Below, one piece after another: positions 51,417 through 61,512 of a stretch of DNA of 64,000 nucleotides; the first letter of the stretch is position 1; every line of letters begins with the position of its first letter. Origin of the DNA: Archangium_A sp035910535 (GTDB lineage Bacteria > Myxococcota > Myxococcia > Myxococcales > Myxococcaceae). Location: contig JAMHXF010000081.1 of NCBI GenBank assembly GCA_035910535.1, positions 62,001-126,000 of the forward strand, given 5' to 3'. A program made the position numbers and the translations under genes. Under the pieces are notes generated by a model. That model saw only the letters and a program-made list of their open reading frames with translations, was not told where the DNA came from and made no database searches.

Positions 51417-52318
51417 GCCAGCTCACCCGGGTCGCGCTGGTGGTGTTGCTGACGCTCGCCGTGGTGCTCGCCAGCGCCATCGCGGCGGCGCTGCTCGCGG
51501 CGGGCAAGCGCAGTCGAGCCGTGCGGCGGCTCGCGCGCGTCTCGTTCTCGTTGCTGGGCTGCGGGGGCCTCGCGCTGGGCTGGGGCCTCTTCATTGAAGC
51601 CGACTGGCTGGAGGTCACCCGCGTCACGGTGACGACGAAGAAGTGGCCAGCCGGCAAGACGCTGCGCATCGCGCACTTGAGCGATCTACACCTCGACACC
51701 CAGAGCCGCGCCCTCAGCCGCGTCGCCGACGTGCTGCGGAAAGAACCGCCGGATCTCCTCGTGTTCACCGGAGACAGCATCAACGAGCGTGACGCCGCGC
51801 CGTTGTTCCATCGAGTGCTGGGCGCGCTGCCCGCGCGGCTCGGGCGCTTCGCGGTGCGCGGCAACCACGACACGTCGCGTTGGGCCGACGTCGACCTCTT
51901 CGGCGGTGGCGTCGCCACGGAGCTCATCAACGACGCGCCGGTGTTGCTCGAGAACGATTCGATCGCGCTGTGTGGCGCGCCGTTCAACGCGCACGAAGGC
52001 GTCGAGACGTGCCTGAAGCACGCGCCCCACGACGCCTTTGTGATCTTCGCGTACCACACGCCAGATCTCGTCGAGGCGCTCGCGCCGCAGCCCGACCTGT
52101 ACCTCGCCGGTCACACGCACGGCGGGCAGATCGCGCTGCCCTTTTACGGCGCGCTCGTCACCTTCTCGAGGTTCGACAAGAAGTACGAGAGCGGCCGCGC
52201 CCAGTTCGGCAAGACGACCATCTACGTGAACCGCGGCATCGGCTTCGAGCCGCACTTGCCGAAGGTTCGCCTCTTCGCGCGCCCCGAGCTGACGTTCATC
52301 GACGTCGTCGGCCAGTGA
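51413..52318 (+). CDS. membrane-anchored metallophosphoesterase
   Basis: A 301-residue calcineurin-like phosphoesterase behind an N-terminal membrane region with two hydrophobic segments (ALVVLLTLAVVLASAIAAAL and SFSLLGCGGLALGWGLF). Metal-site motifs are intact: RIAHLSDLHLD, VFTGDSI, VRGNHDTS, FAYHTPD and LYLAGHTHGGQIALP. It resembles YaeI/YkuE-type phosphodiesterases that act near the cytoplasmic membrane, for example on UDP-diacylglucosamine or phospholipids. The ATGA overlap with hrpB places it last in the operon. It is convergent with the DUF58 gene, 2 bp apart. Confidence 0.88.
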   Translation: MSQLTRVALVVLLTLAVVLASAIAAALLAAGKRSRAVRRLARVSFSLLGCGGLALGWGLFIEADWLEVTRVTVTTKKWPAGKTLRIAHLSDLHLDTQSRALSRVADVLRKEPPDLLVFTGDSINERDAAPLFHRVLGALPARLGRFAVRGNHDTSRWADVDLFGGGVATELINDAPVLLENDSIALCGAPFNAHEGVETCLKHAPHDAFVIFAYHTPDLVEALAPQPDLYLAGHTHGGQIALPFYGALVTFSRFDKKYESGRAQFGKTTIYVNRGIGFEPHLPKVRLFARPELTFIDVVGQ

Positions 52319-52320
52319 CG

Positions 52321-53198
52321 TCAGGCCGCGCGCCGGTGGGCCCGGGCCGCGAAGAACTTCTGCAACGCCAGCCCGTACTCTTCGTGCGCGCGCAGCTCGA
52401 CCGAGTCCAACGAGAGGCGCTTGAACAGCCGGTTCCGCGCGTCGCGCTGCTGCGCCATGAACTTCTGAAAGTGCCCACGCACGCGCGGGTCTGACGTGTC
52501 GACCGTCGCGCGCTCTCCCGTTTCCGGGTCTTCGAGGTCGACGATGCCCAGCGCGGGGAACTTCTCTTCGAAGGGGTCGTTGACCACCACCGGCACCAGG
52601 TCGTGCTTTCGCCCGACAATGCGCAGGCTCTTCTCGTACGTGGGCGCGAAGAAGTCGCTGACGAGGAACGTCACCGTCTTCCTCTTGGCGACGTGCGTCA
52701 GGTACATGAGCGCCGCGTTCAAGTCGGTGCCCTGGCCCTGCGGCTTCGTCGTCAGAATGTCGGTGATGAGCCGCATCACGTGGCTCTTGCCCTTGCGCGG
52801 CGGCACGACCTTCTCGACGCGGTCGCTGAACAACACGAGCCCCACGCGATCGTTGTTGGCGATGGCCGAGAACGCGATCTGCGCTGCGACCTCGGCTGAA
52901 ATTTCGGCCTTGCTGCGCTCACCACTGCCGAACGAGCCCGACGCCGAGACGTCGACCAGCAGCATCACCGTCAGCTCGCGCTCTTCGGTGAAGACCTTCA
53001 CGTACGCGTCATTCATGCGCGCGGTGACGTTCCAGTCGATGGTGCGCACTTCGTCGCCCGGCTGGTACTGGCGCACTTCAGAGAACGCCATGCCCCGGCC
53101 CTTGAAGACCGAGTGGTACTGACCAGACAACACCGACGAGACCACCTTGCGGGTGGTGATCTCGAGGCGCCTGATGCGCTTGATGAGCTCGCGGGGAA

Positions 53199-53202
<4 letters not shown>
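52321..53202 (-). CDS. DUF58 domain-containing protein
   Basis: A 293-residue protein with the DUF58 start VLSGQYHSVFKGRGMAFSEV, then RQYQPGDEVRTIDWNVTARM (the family signature) and a vWA-like domain with the metal-adhesion-type LLVDVSASGSFGSG, TDLNAALMYL and VSDFF. DUF58 proteins act with MoxR ATPases. Its start overlaps the MoxR stop by 4 nt (ATGA). It probably forms a MoxR-dependent chaperone or stress complex with the two upstream genes. Confidence 0.92.
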
Positions 53203-54188
<986 letters not shown>

Positions 54189-54191
54189 CGT

Positions 54192-55532
54192 TCACCGCAG
54201 CTGCTGGAGCTTGTTGCGCGCGTCGGTCTGCAATTCAGGCCGCACGTCGGGCGCGTTGGAGGCGACGTAGCGCTGGTAGTAGGCGCGCGCGTCGTCGATG
54301 CGATTCATGCCGCGGTACGACTCGGCCAGCCCGTAGAGCGCGTCGGAGCGCGCGGGGTCCAGCTTGAGCGCGTACTGGTAGTCGACGGCCGCCTCCGCGA
54401 AGCGTCGCAGGCCGATGAGCGTCGAGCCGCGCGCCACGTAACCGACGGTCAACGACGGCTCCAACTTGAGCGACTCGTTCAAGTAGTTGAGCGCCTCGCC
54501 GTAGCGACGCTGCCCGATGAGCTGCACGCCGCCTTCGTAGTACTGGCGCGCCTGCTGACGCGTGGTGTCGGCCACGGGGCCCGTGCCTGGCGCCTTGTTC
54601 GCCTCTTGCGGCGAGCCGCCGCCGGCCGACGCCATCTTCTGCTGCGCCTTGGCGATGTTGTCGGCCGCGCTCTTCTTCACCGACGGGTCGGGGGAGAGAG
54701 TCTGCACGCGCTGCCAGCGCTCGACGGCCTGCGAGTAGTAGCCGAGCACCGCGTAGCTGTTGCCCAGCTTGAAGTTCGCCTCGACGTCGTTGGGGTTGCC
54801 GTTGACGGCGTCCTGGTAGGCGAAGCTCGCCTCGCGGTACTTCTTCTCGGCCCAGAGCTTGTCGCCCTCGAGCATCTTCGCGGCGGCGACGTTGCCGATG
54901 CTGTTCTGTGCGGGCGGCGCGGGCGTTTCAGTATTCGTCGGCGCAGGTGCGGCCACCGGCGCTGGCGCGACCGCCACTGGCGCGGGGGCCGGCGCGGCGG
55001 CCTTCAACGCGGCGATCGACTCCTTGGCCTTGTCGACCCACTTCTGCTCCGACGGGCGCTTCTCTTTCGCGAGGTACTTCTCGTACGCCGCGATGGCCTT
55101 GTCGTTCTGGTTGGCGCCTTTGTACGACTCGGCGAGGCCGTAGAAGCCGTCGGGGTCGTTGGCGTCGAGCGCCGTGTACTTCTCGTAGGCCGCAGCGGCC
55201 GTCGTGAAGTCGCTCGTCTTGCGCGCGGCGTAACCCAGGTTGAACCACGCGAGCTTGAACGCCGGGTCGGCCTCCGTCGCCGACTTGAATGACGCGATCG
55301 CCTCGGGCGCTTTCTTCTGTTTGAAGAGCACCGAGCCGTAGCCATTGAGCGCCGCCGCGTAGCCGGGCGTGGCCTTGATGGCGTCCTGGTACGCCGACGC
55401 AGCCTGGTCGAGGTTGCCGGCCGCGAGCGCCGCTTCACCCTTGTCGAATGACGCCTTGGCCGCCGGTGACGGCGCCGCCGCGAAGACGACCATCGAGAGC
55501 AGGACGACCAACGAAACCAATACCTTGCGCAT
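54192..55532 (-). CDS. exported TPR-repeat protein
   Basis: A 446-residue protein with a signal peptide (MRKVLVSLVVLLSMVVFAAA) and two blocks of TPR repeats (GEAALAAGNLDQAASAYQDA, FKLAWFNLGYAARKTSDFTT; later LLEGDKLWAEKKYREASFAYQ-like and YGEALNYLNESLKLEPSL) separated by a Pro/Ala-rich linker. A GGAG Shine-Dalgarno upstream is spaced for the ATG at 55532; the ATG at 55538 is too close to it. Heading the MoxR/DUF58 operon, it probably acts as the periplasmic scaffold of the system. The N-terminal TPR region lies in the periplasm, while MoxR and DUF58 are cytoplasmic, so contact is uncertain. Confidence 0.85.
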   Translation of the reverse strand: MRKVLVSLVVLLSMVVFAAAPSPAAKASFDKGEAALAAGNLDQAASAYQDAIKATPGYAAALNGYGSVLFKQKKAPEAIASFKSATEADPAFKLAWFNLGYAARKTSDFTTAAAAYEKYTALDANDPDGFYGLAESYKGANQNDKAIAAYEKYLAKEKRPSEQKWVDKAKESIAALKAAAPAPAPVAVAPAPVAAPAPTNTETPAPPAQNSIGNVAAAKMLEGDKLWAEKKYREASFAYQDAVNGNPNDVEANFKLGNSYAVLGYYSQAVERWQRVQTLSPDPSVKKSAADNIAKAQQKMASAGGGSPQEANKAPGTGPVADTTRQQARQYYEGGVQLIGQRRYGEALNYLNESLKLEPSLTVGYVARGSTLIGLRRFAEAAVDYQYALKLDPARSDALYGLAESYRGMNRIDDARAYYQRYVASNAPDVRPELQTDARNKLQQLR

Positions 55533-55647
55533 GTGCATGTTCTCCTTCAACGCACGAGGGGTTAGCAAAGTTCACCCCGGGGTGCGACCTCGGCAGACAT
55601 TGGTTGATGCTCGAGGGTCACATCGATCACTCTCGAAGGTCACCACC

Positions 55648-56376
55648 ATGATGAAACCCCGAGCCTCTCTTCCCGCCGCCTGGCGTCAGGCGCGCATCGC
55701 CACTTTGCTCTGGTTGTGGCTGATCCCCGTCACCCTGTTGAGCCCCGACGGGCGGTTCCACCCCGACGTGCCTGCGCTCTTCGCCCCCACGCTCACGCTG
55801 CTGGTGCTGGTGGCCGCCGCAGCCTGGGAGCTCTGGGCGATGTCACGGCCCGACTCGAAGACGACCATCGTCTTCTTTGGTCGCCAGAGCGACGCCGCTG
55901 AGTACGTCCGATTGCTCTCGGTGGCCGGCGTCGCGTGGCTCGTCTCGTCGCTCGGGTACCCCACGTTGTTTCGCGTCATCGAGGCCACCGATGGCTTCCT
56001 CGCGCCTCACCAACGCTGGCCTGCGTGGCTGCTCATCAACGGCCTCTTCACGCTCTTCTGGGTGTTGCTGGTGCTGGTGAGCGACTTCACGGTCGTCGAC
56101 ACGGTGAAGAAGACCGTCACGCACGTGTGCTGGTGGCCACGAGAGCTTCAGTACGACGAAGTCATGGGCCTCGGCACGATTCGCGAGGTCAACCGCAAGA
56201 CGAAGGGCGAGCGGCTCTACCTCGCGCTCTTCCCAGTGCGTGGGCAGCCGTGGCGGCTGTTGCACTTCTGGGCCATGCCGCCGCATCAAATGGTCGACGA
56301 GATGACGCGCCTCACCGGCCTGCCGACGACTTCTTCTTCAGCAACGCCGGCAGGCTCAACACCCCAATCGCGCTGA
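55648..56376 (+). CDS. four-span membrane protein, unknown function
   Basis: A 242-residue protein with four hydrophobic segments (IATLLWLWLIPVTLL, ALFAPTLTLLVLVAAAAWEL, LLSVAGVAWLVSSLGY, WLLINGLFTLFWVLLVLVS) and a C-terminal cytoplasmic strand-rich domain (HVCWWPRELQYDEVMGLGTI). No family recognised; the C-terminal domain is reminiscent of small PH-like or DUF domains that sit behind membrane segments. ATG at 55648 with an AAGG Shine-Dalgarno-like sequence about 9 bases upstream; a second ATG follows directly. It overlaps the convergent transporter-like gene by 65 nt. Confidence 0.6.
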   Translation: MMKPRASLPAAWRQARIATLLWLWLIPVTLLSPDGRFHPDVPALFAPTLTLLVLVAAAAWELWAMSRPDSKTTIVFFGRQSDAAEYVRLLSVAGVAWLVSSLGYPTLFRVIEATDGFLAPHQRWPAWLLINGLFTLFWVLLVLVSDFTVVDTVKKTVTHVCWWPRELQYDEVMGLGTIREVNRKTKGERLYLALFPVRGQPWRLLHFWAMPPHQMVDEMTRLTGLPTTSSSATPAGSTPQSR

Positions 56377-57331
56377 CGACGAGGCCCGCGCCCACGGCCT
56401 CGCGCCAGTCGAGCGCCTTGCCGATGCCCAGGCCCCACAACGTCATCGTGGCGACGACCCCGGCGAGCAACGATGACGCGCGGTTCACCGGCACCGAGAA
56501 CGTGTTCTCGCTCTTATCGAGCAGCACCAGCGCCCCGAAGATGCCGGTGCCCTGCGAGAGAACGCCGATGAACACCGGCCAGAAGAACTGCGCGCTGAAC
56601 GGCACCTCGACGAAGCCCGCCCGAACCGCCGCGAGCGGCCCGGTGCCGACGAGGGCCAGAATCGCCAACGCCATGAACGCTGCGGGCGTCGAGACCAGCT
56701 GCTCTTCGACGAAGTAGCGGCGCGTGACCTCCACGTCGTCGCTCTTGGCGAGCTTCGACATGAAGCGAAGGCGAATGAAGTAGGCGATCAAGTACGCCGT
56801 GACGTCGGCGATGGCGACCAGCGGCAACGCGAAGTTCTCGTCGCGGCCGACCAGCGTGACCAGCAGCGAGCTCAACGTGAGGGCCGTGGCGATCCACGAA
56901 ATAACCTGCACCTTGCGGCCTGAAATCGCGTCGACGATGGGCGCCATCGCCAACATGCCGCCGCGCAGCAGCAACATCATGAAGACGATGGACGTGCCTT
57001 CAATGGTGTACGCGAGCGTGGTGGTGGTGAGAATCGTCGCGCCGCACAGGCCCGACAGCGCCGTCCACCGCGTGGGCACCGGAATCGAAAACGAGCCCAC
57101 CTGCTTCTTCGTGGCGCTCTTCCACCAACCGGTTCCGAGCAGAAACGCCACCATCGCCAGGAACGACGCGAACGTGGACATCGGGAGAATCGACAAGCCA
57201 CCCATGGGCTTGCCGAGGTGCCCGTCGGACAACGCCTTGGTGAGCGCAGAGTACGGCGCGTAGGCCGCGAAGTACCCGAAGGCCCACACCCAGATGCTGA
57301 CCGACTTCTGTTTTGGCGCCGCAGAATTCAA
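56312..57331 (-). CDS. multi-span membrane transporter-like protein (EamA/DMT-like)
   Basis: About 339 residues with roughly ten hydrophobic segments in two halves, each resembling the drug/metabolite (EamA) permease fold (TIEGTSIVFMMLLLRGGMLA, LGIGKALDWREAVGAGLVVS). Substrate unknown. There is no good ATG after the stop of the upstream lipoprotein gene (57364); TTG at 57331 is the only start that avoids overlap, and ATG at 57397 is the alternative with 33 nt of overlap. Start uncertain, gene itself well supported by hydrophobicity and codon bias. Confidence 0.65.
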   Translation of the reverse strand: MNSAAPKQKSVSIWVWAFGYFAAYAPYSALTKALSDGHLGKPMGGLSILPMSTFASFLAMVAFLLGTGWWKSATKKQVGSFSIPVPTRWTALSGLCGATILTTTTLAYTIEGTSIVFMMLLLRGGMLAMAPIVDAISGRKVQVISWIATALTLSSLLVTLVGRDENFALPLVAIADVTAYLIAYFIRLRFMSKLAKSDDVEVTRRYFVEEQLVSTPAAFMALAILALVGTGPLAAVRAGFVEVPFSAQFFWPVFIGVLSQGTGIFGALVLLDKSENTFSVPVNRASSLLAGVVATMTLWGLGIGKALDWREAVGAGLVVSAIGVLSLPALLKKKSSAGR

Positions 57332-57363
57332 GACGGCAAGTGTGTCACAAACGAACGCGACCG

Positions 57364-58920
57364 CTATTCGAGTTCCCCTATGAGTACCGCAGACCATTGC
57401 AGGCCCGGGCCTTTGCTCTGACACGTTGCGACAGCGACGCGCGGGTGCTTCGTAGCCACGAGATCTTCGAACTCTTCAGGCAGCGGGCCGTCGTTGACGC
57501 TCGCGCGATGCACGGCGTTACCCATCAACGCGCCGCGCACACCCTCGAGCTGCAGCGACTTCGCCAACACGCGCAGCTCGAGCTCTTCGACGTCGTCGCG
57601 GCAGGCGGCGTCGACGAAGGCCTGCAGCAGCGGCTCGACTTTCAACGCCCGCTCCAACGGAGGGCCGCCGAGCTCGCGGCGCCGCGCCATCAACGTGTCA
57701 CGCAGGCGCTGCGCTTCGAGCGCAGCATCGAGCACAGGCACGGCGACGGCGACGACCTCCCACGCGAGCACGCGCCCTTCGTGCTGACTGAGCACCGGCG
57801 CCACCACCACCGGCGCGTCGCTCAAGAACACGCGCCGCCAGGAAGGCCGCAGCAACGTCTCGTGCACCAGCTCGTCGAGCGTGTCGGCGGTTGAAAACCG
57901 CGCCCACGCCTCGCGGCTCACCAGCCCCTGCGACGTCACGAGCTCAGCCAGGTTCTCGTCGCCCTGCATGCCGCTCACGCCGCGCATCCCGGCGAGCTGC
58001 GCTGCGAGCTGCTCGAGGCGCGCGTCGCTCTGCGGAGCTGCGAGGCCCATTCGTCGCCGCTCTTCGGCGTAGGTCTGCATCAACTGCTCGGCCCATTGAT
58101 CTCGCCGCGACGGGTTGGGCCTGGGCTCGCTCACCCACTTCGGCGGCGCGGCAGGCACCGGCACCCCGACAGCGAGTGGAAACAACGCCACGGGCCGCCG
58201 CGCAGAAACGCCTGTCTCTGCGTCGACCTCACGGCGCAGCAGCTCGACGAAGCGCACGCCAGCCGTCGTAGGCCCGGGCAGCCGCAGCGCGAAGCCTCCG
58301 TTCGCGTCGAGCGGGAGCTGCGCCGCGCGCACGCGCACGCCGTCGTCTTCGAGCAGCACTTCGAGATCTTCGCCGGTGACTCGAATCGAGCCGCGCAGCT
58401 CCAACGGCGCGCCCGGTTTCAGCGTGCTGGGCACAGGCTCGAGCTTCACTTCGTCGTCGGCGGTGACCAGGGCCACGCCACCGGGCGCACCTTCAAAGCG
58501 CGCGAGCGCGTACGCCGTCGGCCTCGTCACGTCTTGCGAGAGCTCGTTCGCCCACGTCGACACCTCGAGCTCGAGCTGCGTCTCGACTTGAAACGTGCGC
58601 ACCCGCGTCTGCAGCGGAGCGCCCACCACACCCGCGCGCCACAGCAACCACTGCAACAGCGAGTTCGCCGGCAGCACGCCGTGCTGCGCCGTCAGCTGCC
58701 CCACCGCGTTGGCCACCACCGCGAGCCTCGGCTCGTAGCGCAGCAGCTCTGGCGCGCGGCCCGTGAGCTTCGCGTGCAGCAGCGCGTTGAGCGGCTCGCT
58801 CGCCGTGCTGGTGCCGTAGCTCGACGGCGGCGCCAGCCTGGCAGCCGGCAACCTCCGATTGGGCGCCACGGTCGAGCACCCGACGAAGACCAGCGCCGCC
58901 ACCCACGCGCCGACCCGCAT
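57364..58920 (-). CDS. lipoprotein, unknown function
   Basis: A 518-residue lipoprotein (lipobox VFVGC, Cys15). The mature part has an N-terminal helical domain (LNALLHAKLTGRAPELLRYE, NSLLQWLLWRAGVVG), a middle beta region (LELRGSIRVTGEDLEVLLED) and a C-terminal helical region with VEPLLQAFVDAACRDDVEEL. The N-terminal pattern faintly recalls CAP/SCP-like repeats but lacks their catalytic His motifs, so I do not assign it. It lies 3 bp downstream of transketolase on the same strand, so it is probably cotranscribed. Likely periplasm- or surface-facing. Confidence 0.65.
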   Translation of the reverse strand: MRVGAWVAALVFVGCSTVAPNRRLPAARLAPPSSYGTSTASEPLNALLHAKLTGRAPELLRYEPRLAVVANAVGQLTAQHGVLPANSLLQWLLWRAGVVGAPLQTRVRTFQVETQLELEVSTWANELSQDVTRPTAYALARFEGAPGGVALVTADDEVKLEPVPSTLKPGAPLELRGSIRVTGEDLEVLLEDDGVRVRAAQLPLDANGGFALRLPGPTTAGVRFVELLRREVDAETGVSARRPVALFPLAVGVPVPAAPPKWVSEPRPNPSRRDQWAEQLMQTYAEERRRMGLAAPQSDARLEQLAAQLAGMRGVSGMQGDENLAELVTSQGLVSREAWARFSTADTLDELVHETLLRPSWRRVFLSDAPVVVAPVLSQHEGRVLAWEVVAVAVPVLDAALEAQRLRDTLMARRRELGGPPLERALKVEPLLQAFVDAACRDDVEELELRVLAKSLQLEGVRGALMGNAVHRASVNDGPLPEEFEDLVATKHPRVAVATCQSKGPGLQWSAVLIGELE

Positions 58921-58923
58921 CGT

Positions 58924-60924
58924 TCAGCTCAGCGCCTTCTTCGCGGCCGCGACCACATGCGAGACGGTCAGCCCGTACTGCTCGTACAGCACCTTGTCGG
59001 GAGCCGACGCGCCGAACTCGTCGACGCCGATGCACTCGCCCTTGTCGCCGACCCACTCACGCCAGCCGAAGGTCACGCCGGCCTCGACAGACACGCGCGC
59101 CTTCACCGCCGAAGGCAGCACCGATTCTTTGTATGCCGCAGGCTGCGCGCGGAACTGCTCCATGCACGGCATCGACACCACGCGCGTGGGCACGCCGGCC
59201 TTCTCGAGCTCTTCTGCCGCGCCCACCGCGAGCTGCACTTCAGAGCCCGTGGCGATGAGGATGCACTTCGGCGCCGCCGACGCCTCGACCAGCACGTACG
59301 CGCCCTGATGCAGGCCCGACGCCGCGCCGAACTTCGTGCGGTCGAACGTCGGCACCTTCTGCCGCGTCAACACCAGCCCGGTGGGGCCCTTCGTACGCTC
59401 GATGGCGAAGCGCCACGCCTCAGCCGCTTCGTTGGCGTCGGCCGGGCGCACCGTGCACAGCCCGGGAATGGTGCGCACCGCCATGAGGTGCTCGACCGGC
59501 TGGTGCGTGGGCCCGTCTTCACCCAAACCAATGGAGTCGTGCGTCCACACGTGCACCACGGGCAGGCCGTTCATCGCCGCCAGGCGCACCGACGGGCGCA
59601 TGTAGTCGACGAAGCAGAAGAACGTGGCGGTGAAGGGGCGAACGCCACCGTGGTAGCTCATGCCGTTGGCGATGGCGGCCATGGCGTGCTCACGCACTCC
59701 GAAGTGAATGTTGCGGCCCTTGCCGGTGCGGCCCTCGAAGCTGCCTTCATCTTTGAGCACCGTCTTGGTCGAGCCGCCGAGGTCCGCGTCGCCGCCGATG
59801 ATTTCAGGCACGGCCTTGGCGAGCGCGTTGAGCGACTGCCCTGCGGCGGTGCGCGTCTCCACGCCCGTGCCTGCGGGGAACGTCGGCAGCGCGAGCGCGT
59901 AGCCTTCGGGCAACGCACCTGACGTCACGCGCTCGAAGTCGGCGGCGAGCACCGGGTGCGTGGCGCGGTAGGCCTCGAAGCGCTGCTTCCACGCAGCCAC
60001 GGCCGCTTCACCACGCGGCACCGCCGTGCGGAAGTTCTCGAGCGCCTCGGGGGGAATGAAGTACGGCTCTTCGTAATTCCAACCGAGCGCCTTCTTGGTG
60101 AGCGCGATTTCTTCTTTGCCCAGCGGGCTGCCGTGCGACGACGACTTGCCCGACTTGTTCGGCGAGCCGTAGCCGATGGTCGTCTTGACGATGATCATCG
60201 TCGGCTTGTTGGTTTCAGCCTTCGCGTCGGTCAGCGCCTTGTCGAGCGCGGCGAGATCGTTGTTGCCGTCTTGCACGTGCAGCACCTGCCAGCCCCACGA
60301 CTCGTAGCGCTTGCCGACATCTTCGGTGAACGAGAGCTTCGCGGGCCCGTCGAGCGTCACGTCGTTCGAGTCGTACAGGCAGATGAGCTTGCCCAGCTTG
60401 AGGTGACCTGCGAGCGACGCGGCCTCCATCGCCACGCCCTCCATCACGTCGCCGTCGCCCACGAGGCAGTACGTGTGGTGATTGACGACCTCGAAGCCGG
60501 GCTGGTTGAAGCGCCCCGCGAGCGCGCGCTCGGCGATGGCCATACCGACCGCGTTGGCGTGACCTTGCCCCAGCGGGCCGGTCGTCGCTTCGACGCCTTC
60601 GGTGAGGAAGCTCTCGGGGTGACCCGGCGTCTTGCTGCCCCACTGGCGGAAGTTGAGCACCTCTTCCTTGCTCAGCGGGTAGCCCGTCAGGTGCAGCAGC
60701 GAATACAGCAGCATCGAGCCGTGGCCCGCTGACAACACGAAGCGATCGCGGTCGGCCCACTTCGGCGCGGTCGGGCAGTGCTTGAGGTGCTTCTGCCAGA
60801 GCACGTACGCCATCGGTGCAGCCCCCAGCGGCAACCCGGGGTGACCGGAATCTGCCTTCTGAATGACGTCGATCGACAGCGTGCGAATGGTGTTGATGCT
60901 GAGGACATCGATGGAGGCGCTCAT
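58924..60924 (-). CDS. tkt: transketolase
   Basis: A 666-residue thiamine-diphosphate enzyme. The N-terminal TPP domain shows INTIRTLSIDVIQKADSGHP, FVLSAGHGSMLLYSLLHLTG, GPLGQGHANAVGMAIAER and the TPP motif VGDGDVMEGVAMEAASLAGH; the middle domain has RNIHFGVREHAMAAIANGMS and GEDGPTHQPVEHLMAVR. Full length and standard motif order. It transfers two-carbon units in the pentose phosphate pathway. It lies 21 bp downstream of the 188-residue conserved gene and 3 bp upstream of the lipoprotein, in a minus-strand operon headed by mobA. Confidence 0.96.
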   Translation of the reverse strand: MSASIDVLSINTIRTLSIDVIQKADSGHPGLPLGAAPMAYVLWQKHLKHCPTAPKWADRDRFVLSAGHGSMLLYSLLHLTGYPLSKEEVLNFRQWGSKTPGHPESFLTEGVEATTGPLGQGHANAVGMAIAERALAGRFNQPGFEVVNHHTYCLVGDGDVMEGVAMEAASLAGHLKLGKLICLYDSNDVTLDGPAKLSFTEDVGKRYESWGWQVLHVQDGNNDLAALDKALTDAKAETNKPTMIIVKTTIGYGSPNKSGKSSSHGSPLGKEEIALTKKALGWNYEEPYFIPPEALENFRTAVPRGEAAVAAWKQRFEAYRATHPVLAADFERVTSGALPEGYALALPTFPAGTGVETRTAAGQSLNALAKAVPEIIGGDADLGGSTKTVLKDEGSFEGRTGKGRNIHFGVREHAMAAIANGMSYHGGVRPFTATFFCFVDYMRPSVRLAAMNGLPVVHVWTHDSIGLGEDGPTHQPVEHLMAVRTIPGLCTVRPADANEAAEAWRFAIERTKGPTGLVLTRQKVPTFDRTKFGAASGLHQGAYVLVEASAAPKCILIATGSEVQLAVGAAEELEKAGVPTRVVSMPCMEQFRAQPAAYKESVLPSAVKARVSVEAGVTFGWREWVGDKGECIGVDEFGASAPDKVLYEQYGLTVSHVVAAAKKALS

Positions 60925-60945
60925 GGCGTCGCCGTCTACCTCAAT

Positions 60946-61512
60946 TCAGCGCCCGTCACCCGCGAGGTAAGACAAGATCACCTCGTCGAGGCTCTTCTCG
61001 CTGATGAGATCTTCGCCGAAGAGCGTCTCGACACCGACGTTGTTCTCTTTCGGCTTCTCTTTGAGCTCTCGCGCCGCGAGCACTTCTGGAGGCACGACGG
61101 CGCCCGCCGCCGGCGCAGCCACGGTCGTCAGCTGCAACGGAGGCGCGACGACGGGCTTCGCAGGCGCGGCAGCCACAGCCTTCGCGGCGGCGGCGCCCAT
61201 GTCGAGCTCACCGGGCTGGTACGCCGTCGCCGAGCGATCGACGTTGTCGTAGGTGCCGTTGATGAGGTTTCGCAGCATCTGCTTATGCTGCTCTTCCATC
61301 ATCTCGCGCACGAGCTCGGCCAGGTTCTCGCTCTTGACGATGTCCGTGTACGAGGCCTTCTTCGTCGCCAGAATGTTCCCGCCGACGAAGAGGTGCGTGA
61401 TGATGTGAGGGTTCGACACGCCCGAGTCTTCCGTCTGGACGTGGTACACCTTCCCCTTGTGTTTGATGTTGTGATTGAAGCCGGTAACGGCCTTCTCGAA
61501 CGTCTTCACCAT
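60946..61512 (-). CDS. conserved hypothetical protein (Myxococcota-type)
   Basis: A 188-residue soluble protein. The N-terminal half is strongly structured and conserved-looking: TGFNHNIKHKGKVYHVQTED, SGVSNPHIITHLFVGGNILA, TYKKSY-like ATKKASYTDIV. It is followed by a charged helix (AELVREMMEEQHKQMLRNLI) and a Pro/Ala-rich tail that ends FGEDLISEKSLDEVILSYL. I recall similar proteins in Myxococcota genomes but no function. Its ATG overlaps the mobA stop by 7 nt (ATGGTGA) and it precedes tkt by 21 bp. Confidence 0.7.
   Translation of the reverse strand: MVKTFEKAVTGFNHNIKHKGKVYHVQTEDSGVSNPHIITHLFVGGNILATKKASYTDIVKSENLAELVREMMEEQHKQMLRNLINGTYDNVDRSATAYQPGELDMGAAAAKAVAAAPAKPVVAPPLQLTTVAAPAAGAVVPPEVLAARELKEKPKENNVGVETLFGEDLISEKSLDEVILSYLAGDGR

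Noticed and set aside
58096..59922. 608-codon plus-strand open frame opposite the lipoprotein and transketolase
   Set aside because: Arg/His-rich shadow without motifs; transketolase on the minus strand is unambiguous.
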